NCBI GenBank assembly: GCA_017309015.1
Contig: JAEDAG010000006.1
Span: forward strand, 46,220 to 110,219
Direction of reading: 5' to 3'
Origin: Faecalicatena absiana
Lineage (GTDB): Bacteria > Bacillota > Bacilli > Lactobacillales > Lactobacillaceae
Length of the DNA stretch: 64,000 nt
Shown here: positions 13,474 through 21,372 of the stretch, piece after piece
Layout: the number at the start of each line of letters is the position of its first letter
How positions within the stretch are numbered: the first letter of the stretch is position 1
Translations under genes and position numbers: made by a program
The notes under the pieces: model-generated
Told to the model about the DNA's origin: nothing
The model's database searches: none
Seen by the model: only the letters and a program-made list of their open reading frames with translations

Positions 13474-15210
13474 ATGAAGAAAGACATTATCAATAAACTG
13501 ACGCTTGCCGCCGCGGCCTTGACCTTGGCCGGGACCGCTGCTCCTGCAGCTCAGCCAGCAGTCTTCGCGGCCAAGAAGAGCACGAAAACGAGCAAGAAGA
13601 CCACTAAAAAGCGCAAGCAGAAGACCAATGCCCAGACCTACGCTCCAGCCGTTCAAGGGCAAAGCGTCTACGTCGGCACTGCAGTCACGGCTCAGTCAGT
13701 CGTGACCAACGCGGCTGCTCTGCCGGCCGGAAGCAAGTTCGCGTTTACCAAGAAAGTGAACTACAAGAAAGCCGGGACCTACAAGACGGCCGTCAAGGTA
13801 ACCTACCCGGACAAGTCCAGTGAAAAGACCAAGACGATCACGGTCAAGGTCCAGAAACGGCCGAAGCTGGCCAAGCTCTACGCGCCGATAGCCGTGGGCG
13901 TGACCGCGCCAGTGGGCAGCAAGGTGACGGCCAAGAGCGTGGTGGTCAATGCTGACGGGATGCCATACGGAACCAAGTATGCCTTCACCAAGAAGGTGAA
14001 CTGCAAGAAGGCCGGGACTTACAAGACGGCCGTCAAGATTACCTACCTGGACAAGTCGACCTATACGACCAATTCCATCAAGATCGTCGTTACAAAGAGC
14101 GCTAGTCAAAAGAGCAAGGCTAAGAGCAGCCAAAAAGCCGCGGCCAAGACTACTCTGGCCAGCCAGTACGCGCCAAAGGCGGCTGGCGTGACGACGACTG
14201 CCGGCAAGAAGGTCAGCGCCAAGTCTTTGGTTGCCAATGCCAGCCAGCTGCCAAAGGGCACCAAGTACGCCTTTACCAAGGCCGTTGACTTTACGACTGC
14301 CGGCACTTACCAAACCGCGGTCAAGGTTACTTATGCGGACAAGTCCAGCGAGCGGACCAAGTCTGTCGCGGTCGTCGTTAAAGCCGCCAAAACCGTTAAG
14401 AAGACGGACGCGGAAATCTATGAGCCTGCCTTGAAGTCAGCCAAGGCTGAAACTTACGCGGGCGAAAGCATTGATGCCAAGTCCTTGGTCAAGAACGTGG
14501 CTGATTTGCCAAAGGGGACCAAGTTCTCCTTTGCCAATGCCGTTGACTTCAACAAGGAAGGCAAGACTACCGCGCAAATCAAGGCTACTTATCCAGACAA
14601 GTCCTGGGACTTGGGCGGCAAGGTGACGATCACGGTCTCCAGTTTGACCAAGGAGATGCAGATTGACTCATATCAAGGAAAAGACGCGAGCGGTCACCCA
14701 ATTGAGGCCATCTATGTGACCAACAACGCTGATATCAGCGTTGCCCTAAGTGCCGTCTTTGCCTTGAAGGACAAGAAGGGCAATTCACTGTCAACCAGTT
14801 CCGATGCTGCCAATCCAGTCGGGCCAGGCGAAACGGCAATCCTTTATGCCGGCTTCTATGACAGCAAGTCCGCGGCCAGGATGGACTACACTTTGACGGC
14901 CAAGCCATCCAAGTACAATTCAAAGATCGTTGACCTGCTGGACCAGGACAAGAGCAACTCAATCAGCCTGACCGACACTGGCGTCAACCTGTCAGTTGCC
15001 AACAAGGGCACCAGCACCCTGTACGCACCAAGCGCAACGGCCATCTTCTTGAAGGATGACAAGCTCGTGGGCGTTGGGCGGACCAAGCTTGATGATGGTT
15101 CAGGGATCTTGAGCACGGGCACGGGCTCAACGGCGACGATCAGCTTTGCCAAAGCAAGCGATGGCTACGACAACGCTTTGATCACCTTCTCCGCCCGGGA
15201 CAAGAAGTAA
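13474..15210 (+). CDS. Secreted protein with four Rib/alpha-like repeats
   Basis: The 578-residue product has a signal peptide (about residues 1-33), a very basic Lys/Thr linker (34-51) and four homologous ~73-residue repeats at about 56-127, 136-207, 231-303 and 315-389. Each repeat carries the Rib-like pattern Y.P, LPxGTKxxFxxxVxxxxAGTYxTxVKVTYxDKS. A different, Ser/Thr/Asp-rich C-terminal domain (390-578) resembles immunoglobulin-like domains of exported lipoproteins such as DUF5067, but that is a weak impression. There is no LPxTG, so retention probably relies on the basic linker binding wall polymers. Repeats 1-3 are closest; repeat 4 is the most diverged. The start follows a weak ribosome-binding site. 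Confidence 0.8.
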   Translation: MKKDIINKLTLAAAALTLAGTAAPAAQPAVFAAKKSTKTSKKTTKKRKQKTNAQTYAPAVQGQSVYVGTAVTAQSVVTNAAALPAGSKFAFTKKVNYKKAGTYKTAVKVTYPDKSSEKTKTITVKVQKRPKLAKLYAPIAVGVTAPVGSKVTAKSVVVNADGMPYGTKYAFTKKVNCKKAGTYKTAVKITYLDKSTYTTNSIKIVVTKSASQKSKAKSSQKAAAKTTLASQYAPKAAGVTTTAGKKVSAKSLVANASQLPKGTKYAFTKAVDFTTAGTYQTAVKVTYADKSSERTKSVAVVVKAAKTVKKTDAEIYEPALKSAKAETYAGESIDAKSLVKNVADLPKGTKFSFANAVDFNKEGKTTAQIKATYPDKSWDLGGKVTITVSSLTKEMQIDSYQGKDASGHPIEAIYVTNNADISVALSAVFALKDKKGNSLSTSSDAANPVGPGETAILYAGFYDSKSAARMDYTLTAKPSKYNSKIVDLLDQDKSNSISLTDTGVNLSVANKGTSTLYAPSATAIFLKDDKLVGVGRTKLDDGSGILSTGTGSTATISFAKASDGYDNALITFSARDKK

Positions 15211-15240
15211 AGCAATATTCCCTGGGAAATAAAGCAAACA

Positions 15241-15272
15241 AAACCCCTCCGCCAGTTGGCGGAGGGGTTTTC
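15241..15272. terminator. Bidirectional terminator
   Basis: A 14-bp perfect stem (AAACCCCTCCGCCA paired with its complement) with a GT loop is followed by TTTT, between convergent genes. Confidence 0.9.
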
Positions 15273-15298
15273 TGTCTTCTTTTGTTAAGCTGCACTAG

Positions 15299-16093
15299 TT
15301 AGCTGAGCAGGGCCTTGTCGCTGGCGAATTCTTCACCGGAGACGACTTCAAATTGGTGAAGCAGCTTTTCAACGGTCAGCTTCTTCTTTTCTTCACCCTT
15401 GATGTCCAGCACGACCTTGCCGGCGTTCATCATGATCAGGCGGTTGCCGTGGACGATAGCGTCTTTCATGTTGTGGGTAATCATCAAGGTGGTCAGGTGG
15501 CCTTCGTTGACGATCTTGTCCGTTGCTCGCAAGACCTTTGAGGCGGTCTTAGGGTCCAAGGCCGCGGTGTGTTCGTCAAGCAGCAGGATCTTTGGCTTGA
15601 CCAAGGTGGCCATCAGCAAGGTCAAGGCTTGTCTTTGCCCCCCTGAAAGCAGGCCGACTTTGGCCGTCAAGCGGTCTTCAAGACCCAGATCCAAGATCTT
15701 CAAGCGCTCCTTGTATTCTTCCCGCTCCTTGTTGTTGACGCCCCAGGCCAAGCCCCGGTGCTTGCCGCGGCGGGCGGCGATCGCCAGGTTTTCTTCAATC
15801 TGCATGGTTGGCGCGGTCCCGGTCATTGGGTCCTGGAAAACTCTGCCGATCAAGGGAGCCCGCTTAAAGTCAGGCAGGCCAGTCACGTCTTGGCCGTCGA
15901 TCACGATTGAGCCCGTGTCAACTGGCCAGACGCCAGCAATGGCGTTCAGCAGGGTGGACTTGCCGGCCCCGTTGCCCCCGATGACGGTCACGAAGTCCCC
16001 GTCTTCCAAGGTCAGGTCGATTCCGTTCAAGGCATGCTTTTCATTAATGGTGCCTTGGTTAAAAGTCTTGGTAATGTTCTTCAGCTGCAGCAT
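15299..16093 (-). CDS. ABC transporter ATP-binding protein (TrpZ-like)
   Basis: This is the cytosolic ATPase of the importer encoded by the next genes upstream. Walker A is GGNGAGKST (about residues 38-46), the signature is LLSGGQRQAL and Walker B is ILLLDEHTAALDP. The DEHTAALD form is typical of the small family linked to pfam04392 binding proteins, some of which are proposed to import tryptophan or other amino acids. Length, 264, is normal. Its ATG abuts the permease stop with no gap, indicating translational coupling. Confidence 0.88.
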   Translation of the reverse strand: MLQLKNITKTFNQGTINEKHALNGIDLTLEDGDFVTVIGGNGAGKSTLLNAIAGVWPVDTGSIVIDGQDVTGLPDFKRAPLIGRVFQDPMTGTAPTMQIEENLAIAARRGKHRGLAWGVNNKEREEYKERLKILDLGLEDRLTAKVGLLSGGQRQALTLLMATLVKPKILLLDEHTAALDPKTASKVLRATDKIVNEGHLTTLMITHNMKDAIVHGNRLIMMNAGKVVLDIKGEEKKKLTVEKLLHQFEVVSGEEFASDKALLS

Positions 16094-17047
16094 TTATTTG
16101 GCCTCCATCTTCTTGGAATTCTTGCCAGCCTTGGCAAAGGAACTCTTGGCACGGCTTCTGAGGTAAGGCACGGCCAGGAACAGGGCAACGATGATCGCGG
16201 TGAACAGCTTCATCAGGTTTGGGTTCATCTTGAGCCACAGGATCAGGGTGTAGACGACGTAGTAAAGGATGGCGCCGACTACGACGAAGGCCAGGTGGCC
16301 AGCAAAGTTCAGCTTCTTGCCCAGGATCGCGTTGCCGACCACTTCACCGATGATGACGGCGGCCAGGCCGATGACGATGGAGCCACGGCCGGCGTTGACG
16401 TCCGCAAAGCCGGAGTATTGTGAGGACAGGGAGCCAGCCACGGCAACCAAGCCGTTGGAGAGGGCCAGGCCCAGAACCTTCATCCGGTCGATGTTGATCC
16501 CTTGTGCCTTGCTCATTTCCTGGTTGGTCCCGGTTGCCCGGATGGCTTCACCGATTTCTGTCCCGAAGAACCAGTACATCAAGGCGATCAAGACGATGAC
16601 GATCACGCCGCAGACCAGAAGCGAGCCGTTGACGTCCAAACCGGACATTACCATGTTTCTGGTGGTGGAGCTGATAGCCGTGTTGGCCTTGAAGCTCATG
16701 ATGGCCAAGTTGATTGAGTAAAGGGCGTATTGGGTCAAGATCCCGGCCAGGATGGCAGGAATCCCCAGCTTGGTGTGCAAAAGGCCCGTAACTGCCCCGG
16801 CCAAAAGGCCTAGAACCAAAGCGGCCCCGACAGTTGCCCAAGGGGTCCAGCCCTTGAGGATCAAAACGGCGGAGATGGCCCCGCCAGTCGCGAAGGTCCC
16901 GTCGACCGTCAGGTCGGCGATATCCAAAATTCTAAAAGTAATGTAGACCCCGAGGGCCATAATGCCCCAGAAGAGCCCTTGCGCGGCCGCGGCCGGCAAT
17001 CGGCCCAAGAAGTCTAAGAAATTAAGTGATGCAAAGTATGCGCCCAT
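16094..17047 (-). CDS. ABC transporter permease (TrpY-like, branched-chain-permease type)
   Basis: This is the membrane subunit of the importer. The 317-residue protein has about eight to ten hydrophobic segments and the BPD_transp_2 pattern, including DLTVDGTFATGGAISAVL near the N-terminus and the coupling region GTNQEMSKAQGINIDRMKV. The ribosome-binding site GAGGGAG precedes the ATG. It is separated from the upstream binding-protein gene by a hairpin that should lower its expression. Substrate is inferred only from family resemblance. Confidence 0.88.
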   Translation of the reverse strand: MGAYFASLNFLDFLGRLPAAAAQGLFWGIMALGVYITFRILDIADLTVDGTFATGGAISAVLILKGWTPWATVGAALVLGLLAGAVTGLLHTKLGIPAILAGILTQYALYSINLAIMSFKANTAISSTTRNMVMSGLDVNGSLLVCGVIVIVLIALMYWFFGTEIGEAIRATGTNQEMSKAQGINIDRMKVLGLALSNGLVAVAGSLSSQYSGFADVNAGRGSIVIGLAAVIIGEVVGNAILGKKLNFAGHLAFVVVGAILYYVVYTLILWLKMNPNLMKLFTAIIVALFLAVPYLRSRAKSSFAKAGKNSKKMEAK

Positions 17048-17087
17048 AAATAAAACTCCCTCTAAGCGATTGAATGCAGATTATGGA

Positions 17088-17117
17088 AAAAGGGATGTAC
17101 CTGGCATCCCTTTTCAA
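17088..17117 (-). terminator. Intercistronic partial terminator between binding protein and permease genes
   Basis: A perfect 10-bp stem (AAAAGGGATG/CATCCCTTTT) with a 7-base loop and T-run on the - strand sits after the binding-protein stop. It would let some transcription continue, so that the binding protein is made in excess over the permease and ATPase. Confidence 0.7.
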
Positions 17118-17135
17118 CAATATCAAAATCTAAAA

Positions 17136-18146
17136 TTATGAGCCCTTGTAGGCCTTGTAGCCAGCTGGAACCTTGATGCCGAGTTCCTTGCAGATCGTAG
17201 GGTTGTATTCCTTGACTGGGTGAGTGTAGTACTCAACTGGCATCTTGGCAACCTTCTCCTTGCCTGAAAGGATTTCAGCGGCCATCTTGCCAGTCTGCTT
17301 GCCCAGGCCGTAGTAGTCGATGGACAGGGTAGCTACGCCGCACTTGCTCATGATCCCTTCTTCACCGGCGATGATTGGCACCTTGGCCTTCAGCGCTACG
17401 TTGTTGATGGTCTTCGCGCAGGAGGCAGCGGTGTTGTCGGTTGGGATGTAGATCACGTCGCTGCCGCTGGCTGCTTGCCGGGTAACGGAGTTGACGTCGT
17501 TGGTGTCTGAGAAAGTGTATTCGGTAACCTTGTAGCCGTCCTTCTTGGCGTACTTGGCAACTTCCTTGGCTTGGTATTTGGAGTTTGGCTCAGCTGAGCA
17601 GTAGAGGATCCCGACCTTCTTGGCCTTTGGCACGAAGTCCTTGATCATCTTTTCCTGCTTGTCCAATGGTGCCAAGTCGGAAGTCCCGGAAACGTTGCCG
17701 CCAACGGTACCATTGAACTTCTTCAGGTTCAAGGCAACTTGGTAGTTGGTTACGGCCGTCCCCAAGATCGGAATGGACTTGGTGGCTGCCGTAGCCGCCT
17801 GCAGGCTGGCCGTAGCGTTGGCCAGGATCAGGTCAACCTTTTCGGAAGCGAAGTTGGTGCAGATGGTTGAAGCGGTAGAGGAGTCCCCTTGAGCGTTTTG
17901 TTCGTCGAAAGTAACGTTCTTGGCGCCCAACTCCTTCTTGACTTCAGCCTTGAAGCCCTTAGTAGCCGCGTCCAAAGCTTCGTGCTGGACGAGCTGACAG
18001 ATCCCGATCTTGTAGTGCTTATTGCTGGTCGATGAACTGGTTGATTTGCTTGACGATGATGACGAGCCGGAGTTGACGCAGCCCGCTGACCCTAAGGCCA
18101 TGACTGTCGTCAAAGCAACGACGGCGAGTCTTTGCAGCTTTCTCAT
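17136..18146 (-). CDS. ABC transporter substrate-binding lipoprotein 1 (pfam04392, TrpX-like)
   Basis: This lipoprotein delivers the ligand to the permease just downstream. The signal peptide ends in lipobox GSAGC (Cys near residue 23), then a Ser-rich linker and the periplasmic-binding-type I fold (YKIGICQLVQHEALDAATKGF at the start). The start at 18146 is fixed by GGAGG eight bases upstream; the ORF's earlier ATG overlaps that site. Length is 336. It is a close paralogue of the next gene upstream, differing mostly in the linker and a few ligand-loop positions. It has its own promoter (18266-18294). Confidence 0.88.
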   Translation of the reverse strand: MRKLQRLAVVALTTVMALGSAGCVNSGSSSSSSKSTSSSTSNKHYKIGICQLVQHEALDAATKGFKAEVKKELGAKNVTFDEQNAQGDSSTASTICTNFASEKVDLILANATASLQAATAATKSIPILGTAVTNYQVALNLKKFNGTVGGNVSGTSDLAPLDKQEKMIKDFVPKAKKVGILYCSAEPNSKYQAKEVAKYAKKDGYKVTEYTFSDTNDVNSVTRQAASGSDVIYIPTDNTAASCAKTINNVALKAKVPIIAGEEGIMSKCGVATLSIDYYGLGKQTGKMAAEILSGKEKVAKMPVEYYTHPVKEYNPTICKELGIKVPAGYKAYKGS

Positions 18147-18265
18147 GATATTTCCCTCCATCTAAAATTTCTAAGATGCCATATTCTTAACTCTTCAATT
18201 CAGCCGCGACGGCGACTGCAACAAATTAGGTTTTAATAAAACTCTCATTAATAAATGATAACCAT

Positions 18266-18294
18266 ATTGTATATAATGGCTCCTGCTTTTTCAA
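18266..18294 (-). promoter_or_regulatory. Promoter of binding-protein gene 1
   Basis: Read on the - strand, TTGAAA (18289-18294), a 17-base spacer and TACAAT (18266-18271) lie about 120 bases upstream of the start. This allows expression independent of the upstream paralogue. Confidence 0.6.
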
Positions 18295-18330
18295 GCAAAA
18301 ACTTAAATTAAAATTAAAACTTTTGCTTGG

Positions 18331-19335
18331 CTACTTTTCCGTGTATGGCTTGTAGCCAGCAGGCGGCTTGATCCCGAGCTTTTTACAAATGGTTGGGTTG
18401 TATTCCTTGACCGGCTCTGGATCGTATTGGATTGGCATTTGGGAGATCTTCTTCTTGCCAGTCAGGACCTGCACGGCCATCTGGCCGGTGATCTTGCCCA
18501 GCTTGTTGAAATCGATGGACAGGGTGCCGACCCCGCAGCGGCCCATCAGCATCTCTTCGCCGGCGATAATTGGCACCTTGGCCTTGAGGGCGACGTTGTT
18601 GATGGTCTTGGAGCAGGATGAGGCGAGGTTGTCGGTTGGAATGTAGATTACGTCAGAAGCGCTGACCGCCTGCCGGGTAACGGAGTTGACGTCGTTTGTG
18701 TCAGAGAAGGTATATTGGGTAACCTTGTAGCCATCTTTCTTGGCATACTTTTCGATTTCTTCAGCTTGGTATTTGGAGTTGGGTTCTGAGGAGGAGCGGA
18801 GAATCCCGAGCCGCTTGGCTTTAGGAACAAAGTCCTTGATGATTTTTTCCTGCTTGTCCAGGGGCGCTAAGTCGGAAGTCCCGGAGATGTTGCCGCCGAC
18901 CGTCCCGTTAAAGTGCTTGAGGTTCAAGGCAACGGGGAAGCTGGTTACGGACGTCCCTAAGATCGGGATGGACTTGGTCGCGGATGCCGCGGCTTGCAGG
19001 GCCGGGGTAGCGTTGGCCATGATCAGGTCGACCTTTTCGGAAGCAAAGTTGGTGCAGATGGTCGAAGTGGTTGAAGAATCGCCTTGGGCGTTTTGGTCGT
19101 CAAAAGTAACGTTCTTGGCGCCAAGCTCCTTCTTGACTTCGGCTTTAAAGCTCTTGGTTGCCGCGTCCAAGGCTTGGTGCTGGACGTATTGGCAGATGCC
19201 GATCGTGTAGCGCTTCTTCTTAGTGGTGCTTGAAGAGGCAGGCTTGCTGCTTGAACCTGAATTGACGCAGCCCGCTGAAGCGAAGGCTATCAAAGCCGTC
19301 GCGGCCACGAGCGCGATACGCTGAATCTTTCTCAT
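18331..19335 (-). CDS. ABC transporter substrate-binding lipoprotein 2 (pfam04392, TrpX-like)
   Basis: This 334-residue lipoprotein is a tandem paralogue of the gene at 17136-18146, with lipobox ASAGC and the same fold (YTIGICQYVQHQALDAATKSF). The start follows GGAGG. Clear differences from the paralogue, such as RRLGILRSSSEPNSK versus KKVGILYCSAEPNSK, a GRCGVGTLSIDFNKLG segment and the C-terminal tail, lie near positions that could contact ligand. Both probably feed the one permease/ATPase pair, giving the importer two specificities or affinities. The ligand is unknown. Confidence 0.85.
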   Translation of the reverse strand: MRKIQRIALVAATALIAFASAGCVNSGSSSKPASSSTTKKKRYTIGICQYVQHQALDAATKSFKAEVKKELGAKNVTFDDQNAQGDSSTTSTICTNFASEKVDLIMANATPALQAAASATKSIPILGTSVTSFPVALNLKHFNGTVGGNISGTSDLAPLDKQEKIIKDFVPKAKRLGILRSSSEPNSKYQAEEIEKYAKKDGYKVTQYTFSDTNDVNSVTRQAVSASDVIYIPTDNLASSCSKTINNVALKAKVPIIAGEEMLMGRCGVGTLSIDFNKLGKITGQMAVQVLTGKKKISQMPIQYDPEPVKEYNPTICKKLGIKPPAGYKPYTEK

Positions 19336-19805
19336 GATATGTTTCCTCCTAAATACGTGAACTGAAGTTCACACTTCTTTGACAGTGACAATTGCTGAAA
19401 GAATCTCTGACTTAATTTTTCTTTCATTCAAAAGTCATGCTTGCATTTTAAAAAACTAATTTTAACTTTGCAATGGAAATTAAATTATCATTAGAAAGAG
19501 AGCTTTTGACGTGAAATAACTGATTTTTTAGTTAATGATACATAAAATTATATACCGTGAAAAAATTTATTTATTAATTGTCAGTTGCGATAGATGAGCT
19601 TTATTGCTGACCGTCGGCTGATGGTAGTATACTGAAAAATAGTTTGAATAGCGCAGCTTTTGCATCGAATGACGAAAGCGGCAATAACGTTAAGCTATTT
19701 GCTTTGAGGCTATTCGGCTTAATCGTTCCACAGCTATGCTTGTACATATATATCTTTATTCTTTTGGGTTCGAGTCTGCTTTTATTGGTTTAGGGGGGAG
19801 AAAAA
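19336..19805. other. 470-base divergent intergenic region with an operator-like palindrome
   Basis: The region is AT-rich and separates the leftward ABC importer genes from the rightward zinc-ribbon gene. A perfect palindrome GTGAACT-GA-AGTTCAC (19357-19372) lies just upstream of the binding-protein-2 ribosome-binding site and could be an operator or a leader hairpin. A TATAAT box on the - strand near 19541-19546 is the best -10 candidate, without a good -35. No T-box sequence was found, and no ORF with translation signals. Confidence 0.45.
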
Positions 19806-20714
19806 ATGAAAGAATGTCCGAATTGTCACCAGCAGATTGCCGATAACGCAAGTTTTTGTCCAAAATGTGGCGCTAAGCAGACTACAAATAAGCTGTGTCC
19901 GCGCTGCCATGCTGAAGCAGCCAAGACGGCTAAGTTTTGCACCCATTGTGGCTACAGCTTCAGGCAAGAGGCGGTGCAAGCACAAACTGGGCAAGCAACT
20001 AGTACGTCAGAAAGGCCGTCATTTATTGCTTGGCTGATAAATGCCATCGTGCACCCATTCGAGAAGTATCCAGCCGGACCATGGTATGGGCTGCTGATCT
20101 TGTTTTTGCTGATCTTTGGCAACGGCTGGGCTTTTTGGTCAAACCGCTATGAGATTCTGAAGGATTGGCTCATGGTAGATCGCTGGGGATATGGCTCAAC
20201 GCTGGTTACATTCTTGCAGCAGCTGAACCAGCAGGAGCTGGATCACCTGGTATCGCAGGTGGTTAAAAACTACAACCTGCTTAAAATGGTTCCGCTGATG
20301 ACTTTTGCGGCCGCTTTGCTGGGCTTCGCGCTCGCGCTTCTCTTGCGCGAGCAGGGCGGCTATCCGCACGTAAGCTATACGGAGATTGTCAACCGGGCAA
20401 TGCATCCCGCAATTTACAGCCTGCTCATTGTGGTGATTATTGCGATTATTTTTGCAAGCATGGAGCCATCGGTAAGCAGATTCTGGATCACCATTGTTCT
20501 GTCGCTCCTTGAGTGTCTGTGGCTTGTCATCAGTATTGCTTCTGCTGTCCCACTCAGCTCAGGGAAGAATTTCAAAGACAAGATGCTCAGTGCATTATTA
20601 CGGTTTGTATGGTTTATTGACATTATTGCCGTTTGCGTTGGTCAAGCATATCTGCCGTTCTTTATCGGCAGTCTGCTTAACAAATTGACCAAATTTGTCA
20701 GCCAATTCTTTTAA
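19806..20714 (+). CDS. Double zinc-ribbon membrane protein
   Basis: The N-terminus carries two zinc ribbons: CPNC..FCPKC (residues ~4-24) and CPRC..FCTHC (~31-51). A linker follows, then four to six transmembrane segments from about residue 90 to the end. Such proteins are common in lactobacilli and of unknown function. The ATG follows GGGGGGAG. Codon and base use are more AT-rich than neighbouring core genes, possibly reflecting transfer or poor expression. It is monocistronic with a terminator at 20807. Confidence 0.75.
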   Translation: MKECPNCHQQIADNASFCPKCGAKQTTNKLCPRCHAEAAKTAKFCTHCGYSFRQEAVQAQTGQATSTSERPSFIAWLINAIVHPFEKYPAGPWYGLLILFLLIFGNGWAFWSNRYEILKDWLMVDRWGYGSTLVTFLQQLNQQELDHLVSQVVKNYNLLKMVPLMTFAAALLGFALALLLREQGGYPHVSYTEIVNRAMHPAIYSLLIVVIIAIIFASMEPSVSRFWITIVLSLLECLWLVISIASAVPLSSGKNFKDKMLSALLRFVWFIDIIAVCVGQAYLPFFIGSLLNKLTKFVSQFF

Positions 20715-20806
20715 AGCGAAAATCGAGTCTTGAGAAGAGCGGCAATGTTTCCTCGGGTTATGGGGCAGTTCCTGCCAGAGCGGGACAAAACTGGTTTTGA
20801 GATAGC

Positions 20807-20843
20807 AAAAGACGACTGCATCAAAGGTGCAGTCGTCTTTTTT
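20807..20843 (+). terminator. Terminator of the zinc-ribbon gene
   Basis: A perfect 14-bp stem (AAAAGACGACTGCA with TGCAGTCGTCTTTT) and a 7-base loop is followed by T-run. It lies inside a longer open frame at 20730-21257, showing that the 5' part of that frame is not coding. Confidence 0.9.
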
Positions 20844-21257
20844 GATGGAGTTGGCCGCTTTTTCGCAAAGTGTTTTCCGAAAAGTTCCCAACTGTGGCGA
20901 TTTTTTCGGGCGGACCTGGTCAATTTTATCGTTTTCAACCGTTTTGCCTTCCTTAAGCAGAACCGGCAGGTCATCCGGATCGTCCTGCAAGAGCTGCTGA
21001 CCAAGCCGGACTTTGTCGGCGAGATCGTGCGGGCTTTTCAATCCCGGCTGGCGGAAAGCCCGCGTCTGGTTGAAAGCAACCTGGGAATTCTTTTGGAAAA
21101 GCATCCGGAATACCAGCCCATGGACCTGCTGAGGATCATTGCCGGGCCACTGGTGGCCTACTTTATGCAGCGCTTCGTCTTTTTCCCGGACCGGGAATTT
21201 GCTGAAGAGCGCGACTTAAAGCTGATCGCAAAGCAGATCCTGCTCATCTTGAATTAA
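20842..21257 (+). pseudogene. Headless TetR-family regulator remnant (C-terminal ligand domain only)
   Basis: About 135 codons from 20842 resemble the C-terminal helical half of a TetR/AcrR regulator: RFAFLKQNRQVIRIVLQELL, then a PEYQPMDLLRIIAGPLVAYF segment and a terminal FAEERDLKLIAKQIL helix. The N-terminal DNA-binding helix-turn-helix is absent, replaced by the terminator of the preceding gene. No ribosome-binding site and start are evident. It is probably a deletion remnant; the regulated target is unknown. Confidence 0.6.
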
Positions 21258-21259
21258 CA

Positions 21260-21294
21260 AAGACTTCCAATCCAAATGGGTTGGAAGTCTTTTG
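21260..21294 (+). terminator. Terminator after the TetR remnant
   Basis: An 11-bp stem AAGACTTCCAA/TTGGAAGTCTT with inner CC/GG pairs is followed by TTTT. Its persistence suggests the remnant's parent gene was once transcribed. Confidence 0.85.
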
Positions 21295-21372
21295 CGATTA
21301 GGAAAAATAGCGAAGCAGCGGGAGCAAGCGGTATACTAGACAAGAAGCGATTAATGTAAGGAGGGCGAGCAA

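Noticed and set aside
19336-19805. T-box or riboswitch for the ABC importer
   Set aside because: The T-box core sequence is absent, and only a short palindrome was found.
20730-20841. N-terminal coding part of the TetR-like frame
   Set aside because: It is the 3' flank and terminator hairpin of the zinc-ribbon gene, not protein-coding sequence.
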